Positions 17,995-26,238 of a stretch of DNA of 64,000 nt are shown piece after piece. The notes below the pieces were generated by a model. That model was not told the origin of the DNA. It worked only from the letters and a program-made list of their open reading frames with translations, and ran no database searches. Source of the DNA: JBBSOK01 sp965219125 (GTDB lineage: Bacteria > Bacteroidota > Bacteroidia > Flavobacteriales > Flavobacteriaceae); assembly GCA_965219125.1 (NCBI GenBank), contig CBDCMO010000002.1, positions 992,001 to 1,056,000 on the forward strand. Reading direction: 5' to 3'. Every line of letters starts with the position of its first letter. Within the stretch, counting starts at the first letter, position 1. Both the position numbers and the translations under genes were made by a program.

Positions 17995-18048
17995 GTGGAT
18001 TGTTGATTTTTGAATTTTGATATTTGATTGCTGATTTTTGAACACTGA

Positions 18049-18166
18049 CTTAAGACCGCTTCGCTAAAAGACATAGGACGTAAGACAGTTTTGTTTTAAT
18101 TTTTAAGTTTTAAAAGCTTCATTTATTTTTTTTAGTCTAACGTCTTACGTCGTTTTGTCTTATGTC
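18049..18166. repeat. GACGTAAGAC-family inverted repeat between menC and CPBP gene
   Basis: The left arm (18049-18087) contains GACATAGGACGTAAGAC; the right arm (18135-18166) contains the reverse complement type GTCTTACGTCGTTTTGTCTT. The arms flank about 47 nt of AT-rich spacer. The right arm overlaps the menC stop codon. The same family occurs at 15091-15128. Confidence 0.7.
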
Positions 18167-19220
18167 ATTTAAAAATATTAAAGAAAATATCGACATTCCA
18201 ACCCTTTCCCGAATTGTAAAAAAGTTCTCCATTACCAACTTCCAGCGGACTTTCAAAATTATTGGTGAACAAACTTCCTGTTCCTAAACCTTGTGGCAAT
18301 TTACTGTTTTTTGTAAAGGTATATTGCGCAATTGCGTTTAAACCGATATTGCTTTCCAAAGCTGATGTTATCCACCAACCCATATTTTGTTTTTCAGCCA
18401 ACGTAATCCAAGAATCGCTGCCATCAAAACCGCCTATTAATGCAGGTTTTAGAATTAAATATTGTGGATTTATAGTTTTTATTAAATCTGCTTTTTCTTC
18501 TTCGGTAAATATGCCTATTAATTCTTCGTCTAAAGCAATTGGCAATGGTGTGAATTCACAAAGTTTCGCCATTTCCTGCCAATTGCCCTGTTTTATGGGT
18601 TGTTCGATAGAATGTAATTGTAATTCTGAAAGGATTTTTAATTTCTCCAAAGCTTCTTCAATTGAAAATGCACCGTTTGCATCTACCCGAAGTTCAACTT
18701 CAGTAGCTGAAAATTCATTTCTAATAGACTTCAACAAATCTATTTCAGTGGAAAAATCTATTGCTCCTATTTTCATTTTTATGCAGGTGAAACCTTCTTT
18801 TAACTTTTCTGAAATTTGTTGTTTCATAAAAGTCTTATCACCCATCCAAACCAAACCATTTATTGGAATTGGTGCTTCTTTTTTAGTAAAATTTGAAGGA
18901 AATAAAATAAATGGATTTTCAGATGCAACTGATTTAAAAGCTGTTTCTAAACCAAATTGAATTGAAGGAAATTCAACTAAATGTTTCAACAATTCCTTTT
19001 CTCCTAAATTGATATTCTCACAAACCCATTTTAGTTTTTCTTCATAATCGGGTCTGTCGTCAATGCTTAATCCATGGAATAGTGCGCACTCGCCTATTCC
19101 AAGTTTTTCATTATTCTTCAGAATTAAAAAATAGGTTTCTTTCTGCTTTAAAATTCCACGACTTGTACCGCTCGGATTTTTAAAATCTAAAATATATTTC
19201 TTAAAAGTTGCTGTCAGCAT
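18165..19220 (-). CDS. menC: o-Succinylbenzoate synthase MenC
   Basis: 351 aa, enolase superfamily. Dehydrates SHCHC to o-succinylbenzoate in menaquinone synthesis. Catalytic residues can be placed: KxK motif K148/K150 (CIKMKIG), metal ligands D180, E206 and D231, and the second-base lysine K258 (LILKPA). The N-terminal capping domain spans about 1-115 and the TIM barrel follows. The final codons end in a TGA that belongs to the right arm of a dispersed repeat, so the last few residues may differ from relatives. Located between an MBL hydrolase gene and a CPBP protease gene in the men cluster. Confidence 0.93.
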   Translation of the reverse strand: MLTATFKKYILDFKNPSGTSRGILKQKETYFLILKNNEKLGIGECALFHGLSIDDRPDYEEKLKWVCENINLGEKELLKHLVEFPSIQFGLETAFKSVASENPFILFPSNFTKKEAPIPINGLVWMGDKTFMKQQISEKLKEGFTCIKMKIGAIDFSTEIDLLKSIRNEFSATEVELRVDANGAFSIEEALEKLKILSELQLHSIEQPIKQGNWQEMAKLCEFTPLPIALDEELIGIFTEEEKADLIKTINPQYLILKPALIGGFDGSDSWITLAEKQNMGWWITSALESNIGLNAIAQYTFTKNSKLPQGLGTGSLFTNNFESPLEVGNGELFYNSGKGWNVDIFFNIFK

Positions 19221-19266
19221 TTGTATAGAAAAAAGTTCTCATTTAAGATTTTGAAATTTGGGAACC

Positions 19267-19284
19267 TCTCGACTGCGCTCGAGG
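19267..19284. repeat. CTCGACTGCGCTCGAG dispersed repeat, copy 1
   Basis: Contains CTCGACTGCGCTCGAG (19268-19283), with complementary outer 5-mers CTCGA/TCGAG, in the gap between the MBL hydrolase and menC. A second copy in reverse orientation is at 36398-36414. Confidence 0.75.
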
Positions 19285-19295
19285 AGACAAGTATC

Positions 19296-19976
19296 TTATA
19301 ACTCGATTGCTTCCCCGATTTCCAGCAACATCAAATCTTTGCCCGCATCGTAAAATTTCTTTTTTGCCTCTTCGTGATCTATTTCAATAAAACCAAAAGT
19401 GTCGAAATGTACGCCCATTACTTTATCGCATTTTACAAAATCGCTTGCAATTATAGCATCGTCTATTCCCATTGTAAAATTATCACCAATAGGCAAAATT
19501 GCAAGATCGAGTTTGGTTTGCATCGGGATTAATTTCATATCCATTGTAAGTGCAGTATCACCTGCTATATAGATGTTTTTGTGTTCGCCTTCAATTACAA
19601 AGCCACCCGGTTGACCACCGTAACTTCCATCTTCAAAAGAGCTTGTATGGATTGCATTTACATATTTTACCTTTCCAAAGTCGAACTTCCAGTTTCCGCC
19701 GTGATTCATTGGATGCACTTTAATTCCTTTCGCCTCGTAATGATTGGCAATTTCAAAATTGGAAACAATTGTTGCACTTGTATTTTTTGCAATTTTTTCA
19801 GCATCCAAAACGTGATCTTGATGTGCGTGGGTTAGGAAAATATAATCTGCCTTTAATTGCATAATATCAATTTTATTTTTTGCAAGATCGTTTCCTGTAA
19901 TAAATGGATCGACTAAAATGTGTTTTTCGCTTATTTCAATTCCGAGGCAATTTTGACCGTAATACGTTATTTTCAT
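19296..19976 (-). CDS. UPF0173-type metallo-beta-lactamase-fold hydrolase
   Basis: 226 aa, MBL fold. The metal site is complete: HAHQDH at residues 50-55 (HxHxDH), H110 in the NAIHTS segment, D140 in YIAGDTAL and a late histidine in MGVHFDTF. Length and motif layout match the UPF0173 metal-dependent hydrolase family, whose substrates are unknown. The gene sits between menA and menC on the same strand. Because MBL enzymes include thioesterases (glyoxalase II) and menaquinone synthesis needs a DHNA-CoA thioesterase, a role in this pathway is an attractive inference, not shown. Confidence 0.88.
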   Translation of the reverse strand: MKITYYGQNCLGIEISEKHILVDPFITGNDLAKNKIDIMQLKADYIFLTHAHQDHVLDAEKIAKNTSATIVSNFEIANHYEAKGIKVHPMNHGGNWKFDFGKVKYVNAIHTSSFEDGSYGGQPGGFVIEGEHKNIYIAGDTALTMDMKLIPMQTKLDLAILPIGDNFTMGIDDAIIASDFVKCDKVMGVHFDTFGFIEIDHEEAKKKFYDAGKDLMLLEIGEAIEL

Positions 19977-20071
19977 TTTAAAAAGTTTAGAAGTTTAGAA
20001 ATAAATTATAGTTTTAAATTGCATCAAAAAATGTTTCTTCGGATTTACTTTCATTTTTTTTTCAATTAGTT

Positions 20072-20977
20072 CTAAATAAAATTTGAAAGAAAAAATAAAA
20101 TGGAGAAGGCAAAAGTACTCAATGCCACTTTTTTTAATTCGGGATCCAAAAGCATTGGCGATTCATTTTTATAAACCTTTCTGATATTTAAAAATAAAGG
20201 TATAAATGCGACCAAAGGCAGAAATTTTAAAGACGTATCGTTTTCAACTAAAATTATATAAATTATTGCACTTGCAAAAGCAGTTACTATAAGGCTGGCG
20301 TGATAATTTTTCACCTTAGATTCTCCTAATAACACGGCCAACGTGTTTTTATTAACCCGCGCATCAGATAATCTATCTCTCATATTATTAAGGTTTAAAA
20401 CCGCAGTACTCAGTAGGCCGATTGTAATTGCGGGGAGAATTATCATATTCCCAATATTCTGTGTAAACAGAAAATAACAGCCCATTACGCCCACTATTCC
20501 AAAAAAAATAAAAACAAACAAATCGCCCATTGCACGATAGCCGTAGGCATTTTTACCAACTGTATATGTAATTGCAGCAATTATTGCGGCAATCCCAAGA
20601 TTAAAAAAAATAGCTGCTAATAAAATGTTTTCCTTTCCAAATGCAACGAATATGAGCATACTTACAACCAATAACGTAAATATTGTGGTTATAATCATTC
20701 CTATCTTAAGATCTTTTGCCTTTAAAATGCCGCTTTGCATGGCACGCATTGGGCCAACCCTTTCGTGATTATCTGTGCCCTTGACACCATCTCCATAATC
20801 ATTTGCAAAGTTTGAAAGAATCTGAAAACCAAGAGTTGCAATTAGCGCTAGAATAAAAATTAACAAATTGAATTCTCCAACGGCATTTGAAGCTGCACCG
20901 GCGATAATTATTCCAGAAATTGAAAGCGGTAACGTTCGTAAACGAGCGGCAGAAATCCAGGCCTTTAATTTTATCAT
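20072..20977 (-). CDS. menA: 1,4-Dihydroxy-2-naphthoate polyprenyltransferase MenA
   Basis: 301 aa UbiA-superfamily membrane enzyme with about eight or nine transmembrane helices. The first aspartate motif is NDYGDGVKGTD (N59 to D69), the second is in the LNNMRDRLSDA segment (about 200-215); both bind the polyprenyl diphosphate through magnesium. It attaches the isoprenoid tail to DHNA, making demethylmenaquinone. First gene of the minus-strand men cluster; a near-consensus -7 box (CAATTGTA on the plus strand, 20990-20997) lies just upstream, giving a leader of only about 7 nt. Confidence 0.92.
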   Translation of the reverse strand: MIKLKAWISAARLRTLPLSISGIIIAGAASNAVGEFNLLIFILALIATLGFQILSNFANDYGDGVKGTDNHERVGPMRAMQSGILKAKDLKIGMIITTIFTLLVVSMLIFVAFGKENILLAAIFFNLGIAAIIAAITYTVGKNAYGYRAMGDLFVFIFFGIVGVMGCYFLFTQNIGNMIILPAITIGLLSTAVLNLNNMRDRLSDARVNKNTLAVLLGESKVKNYHASLIVTAFASAIIYIILVENDTSLKFLPLVAFIPLFLNIRKVYKNESPMLLDPELKKVALSTFAFSILFFLSNFI

Positions 20978-21014
20978 CTACTTTATTTTCAATTGTAAAA
21001 ATACGCTAAAAACT

Positions 21015-21046
21015 AAAAACCGCTTCTAATTAAAGAAACGGTTTTT
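21015..21046 (-). terminator. Intrinsic terminator after choice-of-anchor I gene
   Basis: Stem AAAAACCG / CGGTTTTT extended by TTC/GAA after one mismatch; read on the minus strand it ends in a U-run, 26 nt after the stop codon. Confidence 0.8.
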
Positions 21047-21071
21047 CACTTACCAATTAAAATATAAATAA

Positions 21072-24000
21072 CTACTTAACAATCAATTTTTGAGAAACTC
21101 CTTTTGCATTTTTCACGATGTAAGTTCCCGTTTTTAAAGTTGCAATATTCATTGATGCAACATTATTTTGAGACAAGATATTTCTACCTAACATATCAAA
21201 AACTTTGTAACTGTCAGGTTTGCTAAAAAATACTATTCCAATTGCTGGATTTGGGTAAATCTTGAAAGCATCAGTAGTGGCAAAATTATTTTCTCCTACT
21301 GAAAGTGCTGGATTATCTAATGAAAAAACACTTACAGTTGCGCTTACTTCATTTGAAAGAATAACCAAAGGTTTTCCATTTGGACTGTTTACAGCACCGA
21401 TAAATACAACCCCTTCCGGACCCAAATCGCCACTTTCGGTTTCAGTTGGAATAGCTCCACGACTGTTTACATATTGAAGATAAACTGGATTTGCTGGATC
21501 AGTTACGTTATAAACCATCATTCCACCTATTCTTTCCAATAATATAAAAGCATATTGTTGGTCGCCAATTTGTTTTACCGTAATACCTTCCGGCTCTGGA
21601 CCTTTGTCATCGCTTCTATTTTTAAATGTGTTATTTGCATTGCTAGCGTTAAAAATTGCTCCGAAAACTGGATCTGCAGCGGTAATTACTTCAAAATCAT
21701 TTGCGCTGTCATAAATTAAATTTCCGGTTGTTGCTTCAAAAATACTGAACGAACGTGCGCCGAATACATCAATTTCTTCGTAAAGACCATCGCCATCTGC
21801 ATCGCCTGAAGCTGCCGTAACTTTTATGTTACCCAAGTTAGTTGTTAAACTTAAAATATCTATATCAGAAAAAACTGCTGGATCTAAAACATAATCTGCA
21901 TCAGTAATCGTTTTTTCTTCGGAATAGCCTCCGTAATCCCTAGAATCTCCTTCATTTGCCGTAACAATATATCCGGTATTATTAACTGAATAAAAAGCAA
22001 CTGCATCTGGCATATACAACCCTTTTATGGGCCAAGATGCATTGAATATAAAATCTGTATTATTTGAAGTATCCAATGAATTTTGAGGTAAACTATGATC
22101 TTTTTTTCCGAATGAAATAATATCGTTTATCTGCAATGTTGCTAAGTTTACAATAGCATACGCATTATTTTCTTGAAGGGTTACATAAGCAAATTGCGAA
22201 TCGTCTGAAACGGCAATATATTCTGGTTCCAAATCTTGGGAAACTGAAGCTCCTGGTCCAAAAATCCGAACACCTGCAGCTCGTAAAGTTGCTAATTGAC
22301 TATCAAAAGCATTAAAATTTAAGGTTGTAACATTTACTTGGCTAATATTTCCTAAACCGCCCGTTACATCGATTACTGAAATTGAACCTTCCGGATCGAT
22401 TGTGTAATCATCACTTGGCTGACCTTCGTTCGCTACTAACAGTTTTGTACCGTCTGGCGAAAATGTTAACATATCTGGCAAAGAACCTACCTGTAAAACC
22501 GTAACATTATTACCATCTGTATCTGCCAGAACAACAAAACCATTATCAAGCGGATCGTTTGCAGAAATTGCTGCCGCAACAATTCCATTACTCACCGCAA
22601 CACTTTGTACAGAACTACCAAATGGCGTAATATCTACTGTTGCTAATTCAGTAATATTTTCAGCGTCTGAAAAATCCAATACCTTTATTGCTCCAACAGT
22701 TGTTACAAATAAACGTTGGGAAATTGGATCAAAAGCTGAAATTTCTGCTGTGCCGCCGGCATCAACTAAATAACTTGCTAGGAAGTTTACGTCTAATTCG
22801 CTCTCATTGGCGGTCGGAATAACTGTATCTTCATCAAGAATATATACTGAGAATAAATTGGTGGCTCCAACATTAACGTTCATACCATTATCTAAAGATA
22901 GGACAAAGAATTTATCGCTTCCGTCTACTGTATTATTTATAATAGGTATTGTAATGGTTTGAGATGCTGTACTATTTGCTGGAAAAGTAACAGTTGCTGT
23001 ATTCGCAAAAGTAAAATCGGTACCTTCAACAGCAGTTCCGCCCGTATGCAAACTAATGTCTATAGTTGCAGCCGTCGTTGGCGCTGCAGAAATTGCTACC
23101 GTAACAGTAATTGAAGTTTCATCTTCAAAAACCGAAACGAAGGAGGAATTAAATTGAGCACTCACGGCGGTAATCGCGGAACCGTTTCCGGGCGAACCAA
23201 CATTCGGAACATCTTGAGCATCCCCGCCACCATCAATAGTTGCCACAGCATTATTTGCATTGCCAATAATACTAAACACGCCTAAATCCGTATCGTATGA
23301 TTGACCGTCGTTTGCCGCTGTATCTGGGTATGAAGCAGAATCTATTGGCGCATTCGTTAATGGGTTGCCTTGCCAAAGTGTAACAGTATCGCCGCCAGCG
23401 CCAAGACCAGCGCCGTCTGTATAACCTACTTGCACATTTGTAAGATTTATAACTTGGCCCCATACATTTGTAAAGGTTGTCACATCGCCTGCATTCCCAA
23501 CCATTACAATTGCAAAACCACCCGCAGGAATTGTTGTTATCCCTTCAATTAAATCTGCCGTTGTTGCGTCTGCTGAATCGTCATCGTAGAATAAATCGCC
23601 ATCTACGCCTGAAATCCAAGTTGCTGTTCCAATATTTGAAATTTCAAACCAATCTGCAGTAATATCCGTTCCTGCTTGGCCTGGGAATATTTCAGTAATT
23701 GTTAATTGTGAAGAACCTGTTGCAGGTTGAAAACTTCCTATGGAAACAATTGTACTTAATGCACTACCACCATTACATAAACCTGTTCCGTCTAAAACCT
23801 GTAATGTACCAAAAGTCCAATTTGTGGCATCAAAATTTCCAGCATTTGCATTGGCAAAATTATTTCGCACGAAAAATGAATCCTCATGTTCCCAAGCAGT
23901 TCCTGTTCCATTTACGCCGTCTTCACTAAAACGATCTTCAACATTCATAGCGGCATCTACAATTTGAAAGCCATCATTTCCATTTGAACTAATTATTGCA

Positions 24001-24305
24001 TTTTGAAGAATGTTGGTTGTAATGCCAAATTCCGCAGTAAAGGTTGCTTCGTTATTAGTTAAATATATGAAGGCATCTGAAATTGTCGCAAAAGTTGATA
24101 AATCTAAACTGGTGGTAAAGCCACCACCGTTAGATTGTCTTTGTAGACTCCAGCCCGTAAAATCTATCGTGCCGTCCACATAAATTTCCAGAACACGACC
24201 AGCCGCCGATGGGCAAGGCGAATCTACATAACCAGTTATTAATGCTTGTTGCGCAAATGTAACTGTGCTTAAAAGCAGCAGAAAAAAGAATGTAATTTGT
24301 TTCAT
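21072..24305 (-). CDS. Secreted choice-of-anchor I protein with T9SS type A sorting domain
   Basis: 1077 aa, exported (signal peptide 1-18, FAQQ). Domain order: lamin-tail-like beta sandwich (about 20-185), a second lamin-tail-like region (about 195-375, LTITEIFPGQAGTD), a Calx-beta domain (about 380-490), a choice-of-anchor I beta-propeller region (about 500-1000, with repeated DGTKLLVANEGQPSDDY-type blades and GPEPEGI), and a T9SS type A C-terminal domain (about 1005-1077, YPNPA...KVFDMLGR...LKTGTYIVK). The last domain routes it through the type IX secretion system to the surface. Phosphatase-like activity has been suggested for relatives, but no catalytic site is evident to me. Monocistronic with its own promoter box and terminator. 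Confidence 0.9.
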   Translation of the reverse strand: MKQITFFFLLLLSTVTFAQQALITGYVDSPCPSAAGRVLEIYVDGTIDFTGWSLQRQSNGGGFTTSLDLSTFATISDAFIYLTNNEATFTAEFGITTNILQNAIISSNGNDGFQIVDAAMNVEDRFSEDGVNGTGTAWEHEDSFFVRNNFANANAGNFDATNWTFGTLQVLDGTGLCNGGSALSTIVSIGSFQPATGSSQLTITEIFPGQAGTDITADWFEISNIGTATWISGVDGDLFYDDDSADATTADLIEGITTIPAGGFAIVMVGNAGDVTTFTNVWGQVINLTNVQVGYTDGAGLGAGGDTVTLWQGNPLTNAPIDSASYPDTAANDGQSYDTDLGVFSIIGNANNAVATIDGGGDAQDVPNVGSPGNGSAITAVSAQFNSSFVSVFEDETSITVTVAISAAPTTAATIDISLHTGGTAVEGTDFTFANTATVTFPANSTASQTITIPIINNTVDGSDKFFVLSLDNGMNVNVGATNLFSVYILDEDTVIPTANESELDVNFLASYLVDAGGTAEISAFDPISQRLFVTTVGAIKVLDFSDAENITELATVDITPFGSSVQSVAVSNGIVAAAISANDPLDNGFVVLADTDGNNVTVLQVGSLPDMLTFSPDGTKLLVANEGQPSDDYTIDPEGSISVIDVTGGLGNISQVNVTTLNFNAFDSQLATLRAAGVRIFGPGASVSQDLEPEYIAVSDDSQFAYVTLQENNAYAIVNLATLQINDIISFGKKDHSLPQNSLDTSNNTDFIFNASWPIKGLYMPDAVAFYSVNNTGYIVTANEGDSRDYGGYSEEKTITDADYVLDPAVFSDIDILSLTTNLGNIKVTAASGDADGDGLYEEIDVFGARSFSIFEATTGNLIYDSANDFEVITAADPVFGAIFNASNANNTFKNRSDDKGPEPEGITVKQIGDQQYAFILLERIGGMMVYNVTDPANPVYLQYVNSRGAIPTETESGDLGPEGVVFIGAVNSPNGKPLVILSNEVSATVSVFSLDNPALSVGENNFATTDAFKIYPNPAIGIVFFSKPDSYKVFDMLGRNILSQNNVASMNIATLKTGTYIVKNAKGVSQKLIVK

Positions 24306-24331
24306 CAGTTTATTTTATTTGAATTTAGGAA

Positions 24332-24339
24332 CAAAAATA
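24332..24339 (-). promoter_or_regulatory. -7 promoter box for the 1077-aa T9SS protein
   Basis: CAAAAATA on the plus strand, i.e. TATTTTTG on the minus strand, exact TAnnTTTG. Predicted leader about 20 nt to the ATG at 24305. Confidence 0.6.
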
Positions 24340-24507
24340 AACTGTGATATGAAGACTTGTTTTAATTCAACTTTAAGATTGAATTAACAAAAACTAAAAT
24401 TTTAACGATTAATGGTTTTAAAGTTAACTTAGGGTAAAATAATCGTTATGGCTTTAACTTTTTGAGTTAAATCGTATCAAACGAAGCCCACTTTACGATT
24501 AAACTTT

Positions 24508-25512
24508 TTATTTGAAGATTTTTAGAAGTAACTCCTTATATAAATCGGCATTACTCATATTTGCGGCGCCCACGCCTTTTCCTTTCATATCTACCTCGCG
24601 AATTACGGCAATTGCAGCGCTCACTTTTTTCATTGGATAATTTCTTGCAGCAGTCTGATAATCTTTAATGAAGAATTGATGTACACCCAAAGCCTTTGGC
24701 GCTTCAGCCTTATTTGTAAGTGCATGATATTTTAAAAGTTTTGCAAAAAAACCATATAAAATCGAAGTTGTCATTAATACAGGATGCGATTTTGGGTCTT
24801 GCGCAAAATATTGAACAATACTATACGCCTTTTTAATATTGCGTTCGCCAATTGCATTTTGAAGTTCAAAATTGTTGAAGTCTTTGCTAATACCTATATT
24901 TTCTTCAATAAGTTGTGGTGTAATTTGTTGCCCTTTTGGCACAACCAATTGCAACTTTTGTAGCTCGTTGTTTATTTTGCTTAAATCGTTTCCCAAAAAT
25001 TCGGTAAGCATTTGTGCAGCTTTGGGGCTAATTGTATAATTTTTTTCGGCTAAAACACGCGTAATCCATGCGGGAACCTGGTTATCGTATAATTTTTTGC
25101 TTTCAAATATTTCACCAACTTTGGCTACCGCTTTTGCAAGTTTCTTGCGCTTATCCAAGGTTTTGTATTTATAACAAATTACCAAGACAGTTGTTGGTTG
25201 CGGATTTTCAACATAAGCCACCAAATTTTCAATCGTTCGTGATAAATCTTGGGCTTCCTTCACAATAATCACTTGCTTTTCAGCCATCATTGGGTAGCGT
25301 TTGGCGCTACTTACAATATCGTCTATCGATACATCGCGACCGTATAAAACCATTTGGTTAAAGCCTTTTTCCTCTTCACTCAATACATTTTTTTCAATAT
25401 AATCGCTTATACCGTCAATATAATAAGCCTCTTCGCCCATTAAAAAATAAACGGGTTTTGTGTTTCCTTTTTTAATATCAATTAATATGGATTTGGCTTT
25501 GTCTAAGGGCAT
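24508..25512 (-). CDS. holA: DNA polymerase III delta subunit
   Basis: 334 aa, the usual length for HolA. It opens the sliding clamp as part of the clamp loader. Visible features: the NTKPVYFLMGEEAYYIDGISDYIE opening, which replaces the nucleotide site of other clamp-loader subunits, VIIVKEAQDL strand in domain 1, LTEFLGNDLSKINNELQKL in domain 2, and the C-terminal helical collar with YGFFAKLLKYH. Divergent from the HsdR-N-type gene; a (TAGTTTC)4 tandem repeat lies 27 nt before its start codon. Confidence 0.9.
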   Translation of the reverse strand: MPLDKAKSILIDIKKGNTKPVYFLMGEEAYYIDGISDYIEKNVLSEEEKGFNQMVLYGRDVSIDDIVSSAKRYPMMAEKQVIIVKEAQDLSRTIENLVAYVENPQPTTVLVICYKYKTLDKRKKLAKAVAKVGEIFESKKLYDNQVPAWITRVLAEKNYTISPKAAQMLTEFLGNDLSKINNELQKLQLVVPKGQQITPQLIEENIGISKDFNNFELQNAIGERNIKKAYSIVQYFAQDPKSHPVLMTTSILYGFFAKLLKYHALTNKAEAPKALGVHQFFIKDYQTAARNYPMKKVSAAIAVIREVDMKGKGVGAANMSNADLYKELLLKIFK

Positions 25513-25538
25513 TCGAAGGGTTTATGGTTTGGGGTTTG

Positions 25539-25566
25539 TAGTTTCTAGTTTCTAGTTTCTAGTTTC
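25539..25566. repeat. Heptamer tandem repeat (TAGTTTC)x4
   Basis: Four exact head-to-tail copies of TAGTTTC, 26 nt upstream of the holA start codon (minus strand), in the 255-nt divergent intergenic region. Confidence 0.85.
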
Positions 25567-25767
25567 TAAATTTAATGTCTATAAGTTTAGAGTCGATTAG
25601 TTTAGTTCTTAAATTATAGACTTCAGTCAAAATGAAAATTTCAATTTAAAATTCGGAACTTCCAGCGTCAAGTATCTAACATACAACATCCAGAAATAAA
25701 ATAACCGAATTATAAAATTTTTACCACTAACCTTGAATTTTAAATCTTAAATTTTGAACCTTTACAC

Positions 25768-26223
25768 GTGCAAAAACTAAACTTTCCGCAATATAACTTT
25801 CGCTTCAAAAATAGCGAAAATAATGTGTTGGTTTTTGACCAAATCCGAAAAAAGTTTGTGGTGCTTACGCCCGAAGAATGGGTAAGAGTAAACGTAATTG
25901 AATCACTATTAAAAGATTACAACATCCCAAAAAGCCATATAAACGTTGAGAAGCAACTAAAACTAAACGGAACAACCAAAAGATACGACATTGTAGTTTT
26001 TAATAGCGACGGTACAATTTATCTAATTGTAGAATGTAAGGCGCCAAGCATTGCAATTACCCAAACAACTTTCGACCAAATTGCCCGATATAATATTGCT
26101 TTAAATGCTACTTATTTAATGGTAACCAACGGATTGGAACATTATTACAGCCAAATGGATTTTGAAAATGAAAAGTATATTTTTCTTAAAAATCTGCCTT
26201 CACCCACAACTAATGCTGAATAA
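25768..26223 (+). CDS. Stand-alone HsdR-N-type nuclease domain protein
   Basis: 151 aa starting with GTG. It matches the N-terminal nuclease domain of type I restriction R subunits, but no helicase or specificity/methylase genes are nearby. PD-(D/E)xK pattern: D74 (KRYDIVVF), E89-x-K91 (LIVECKAP), and the downstream Q104...Y108 motif (FDQIARYN) typical of this subfamily. Divergent from holA and directly before a glycosyltransferase gene (15-nt gap). The same orphan gene next to holA is, as far as I recall, frequent in Bacteroidetes, suggesting a housekeeping DNA-processing role rather than restriction. Substrate unknown. Confidence 0.82.
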   Translation: MQKLNFPQYNFRFKNSENNVLVFDQIRKKFVVLTPEEWVRVNVIESLLKDYNIPKSHINVEKQLKLNGTTKRYDIVVFNSDGTIYLIVECKAPSIAITQTTFDQIARYNIALNATYLMVTNGLEHYYSQMDFENEKYIFLKNLPSPTTNAE

Positions 26224-26225
26224 TC

Positions 26226-26233
26226 TATCTTTG
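26226..26233 (+). promoter_or_regulatory. -7 promoter box immediately before GT2 start
   Basis: TATCTTTG, exact TAnnTTTG match, ending 5 nt before the GTG start at 26239. A transcript starting at the usual distance would be leaderless or nearly so. No good -33 TTG is visible, so translation coupled to the upstream gene is the alternative. Confidence 0.5.
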
Positions 26234-26238
26234 CAACC

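Noticed and set aside
17995..18045. In-frame N-terminal extension of the CPBP protease (ATG at 18045)
   Set aside because: The added residues derive from an AT-rich spacer and do not resemble the family; the ATG at 17994 gives the normal N-terminus.
18262..18960. A 232-codon open frame on the plus strand inside menC
   Set aside because: It is fully antisense to menC, has no family resemblance and its composition reflects the complementary strand. I regard it as a shadow of menC.
23370..23967. Overlapping small open frames across the choice-of-anchor I gene
   Set aside because: Antisense or out of frame to a clear long gene, with low-complexity products.
25768..26223. A full type I restriction system at the HsdR-N gene
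   Set aside because: Only the nuclease domain is present; no helicase, HsdM or HsdS reading frame is nearby, so restriction is not supported.
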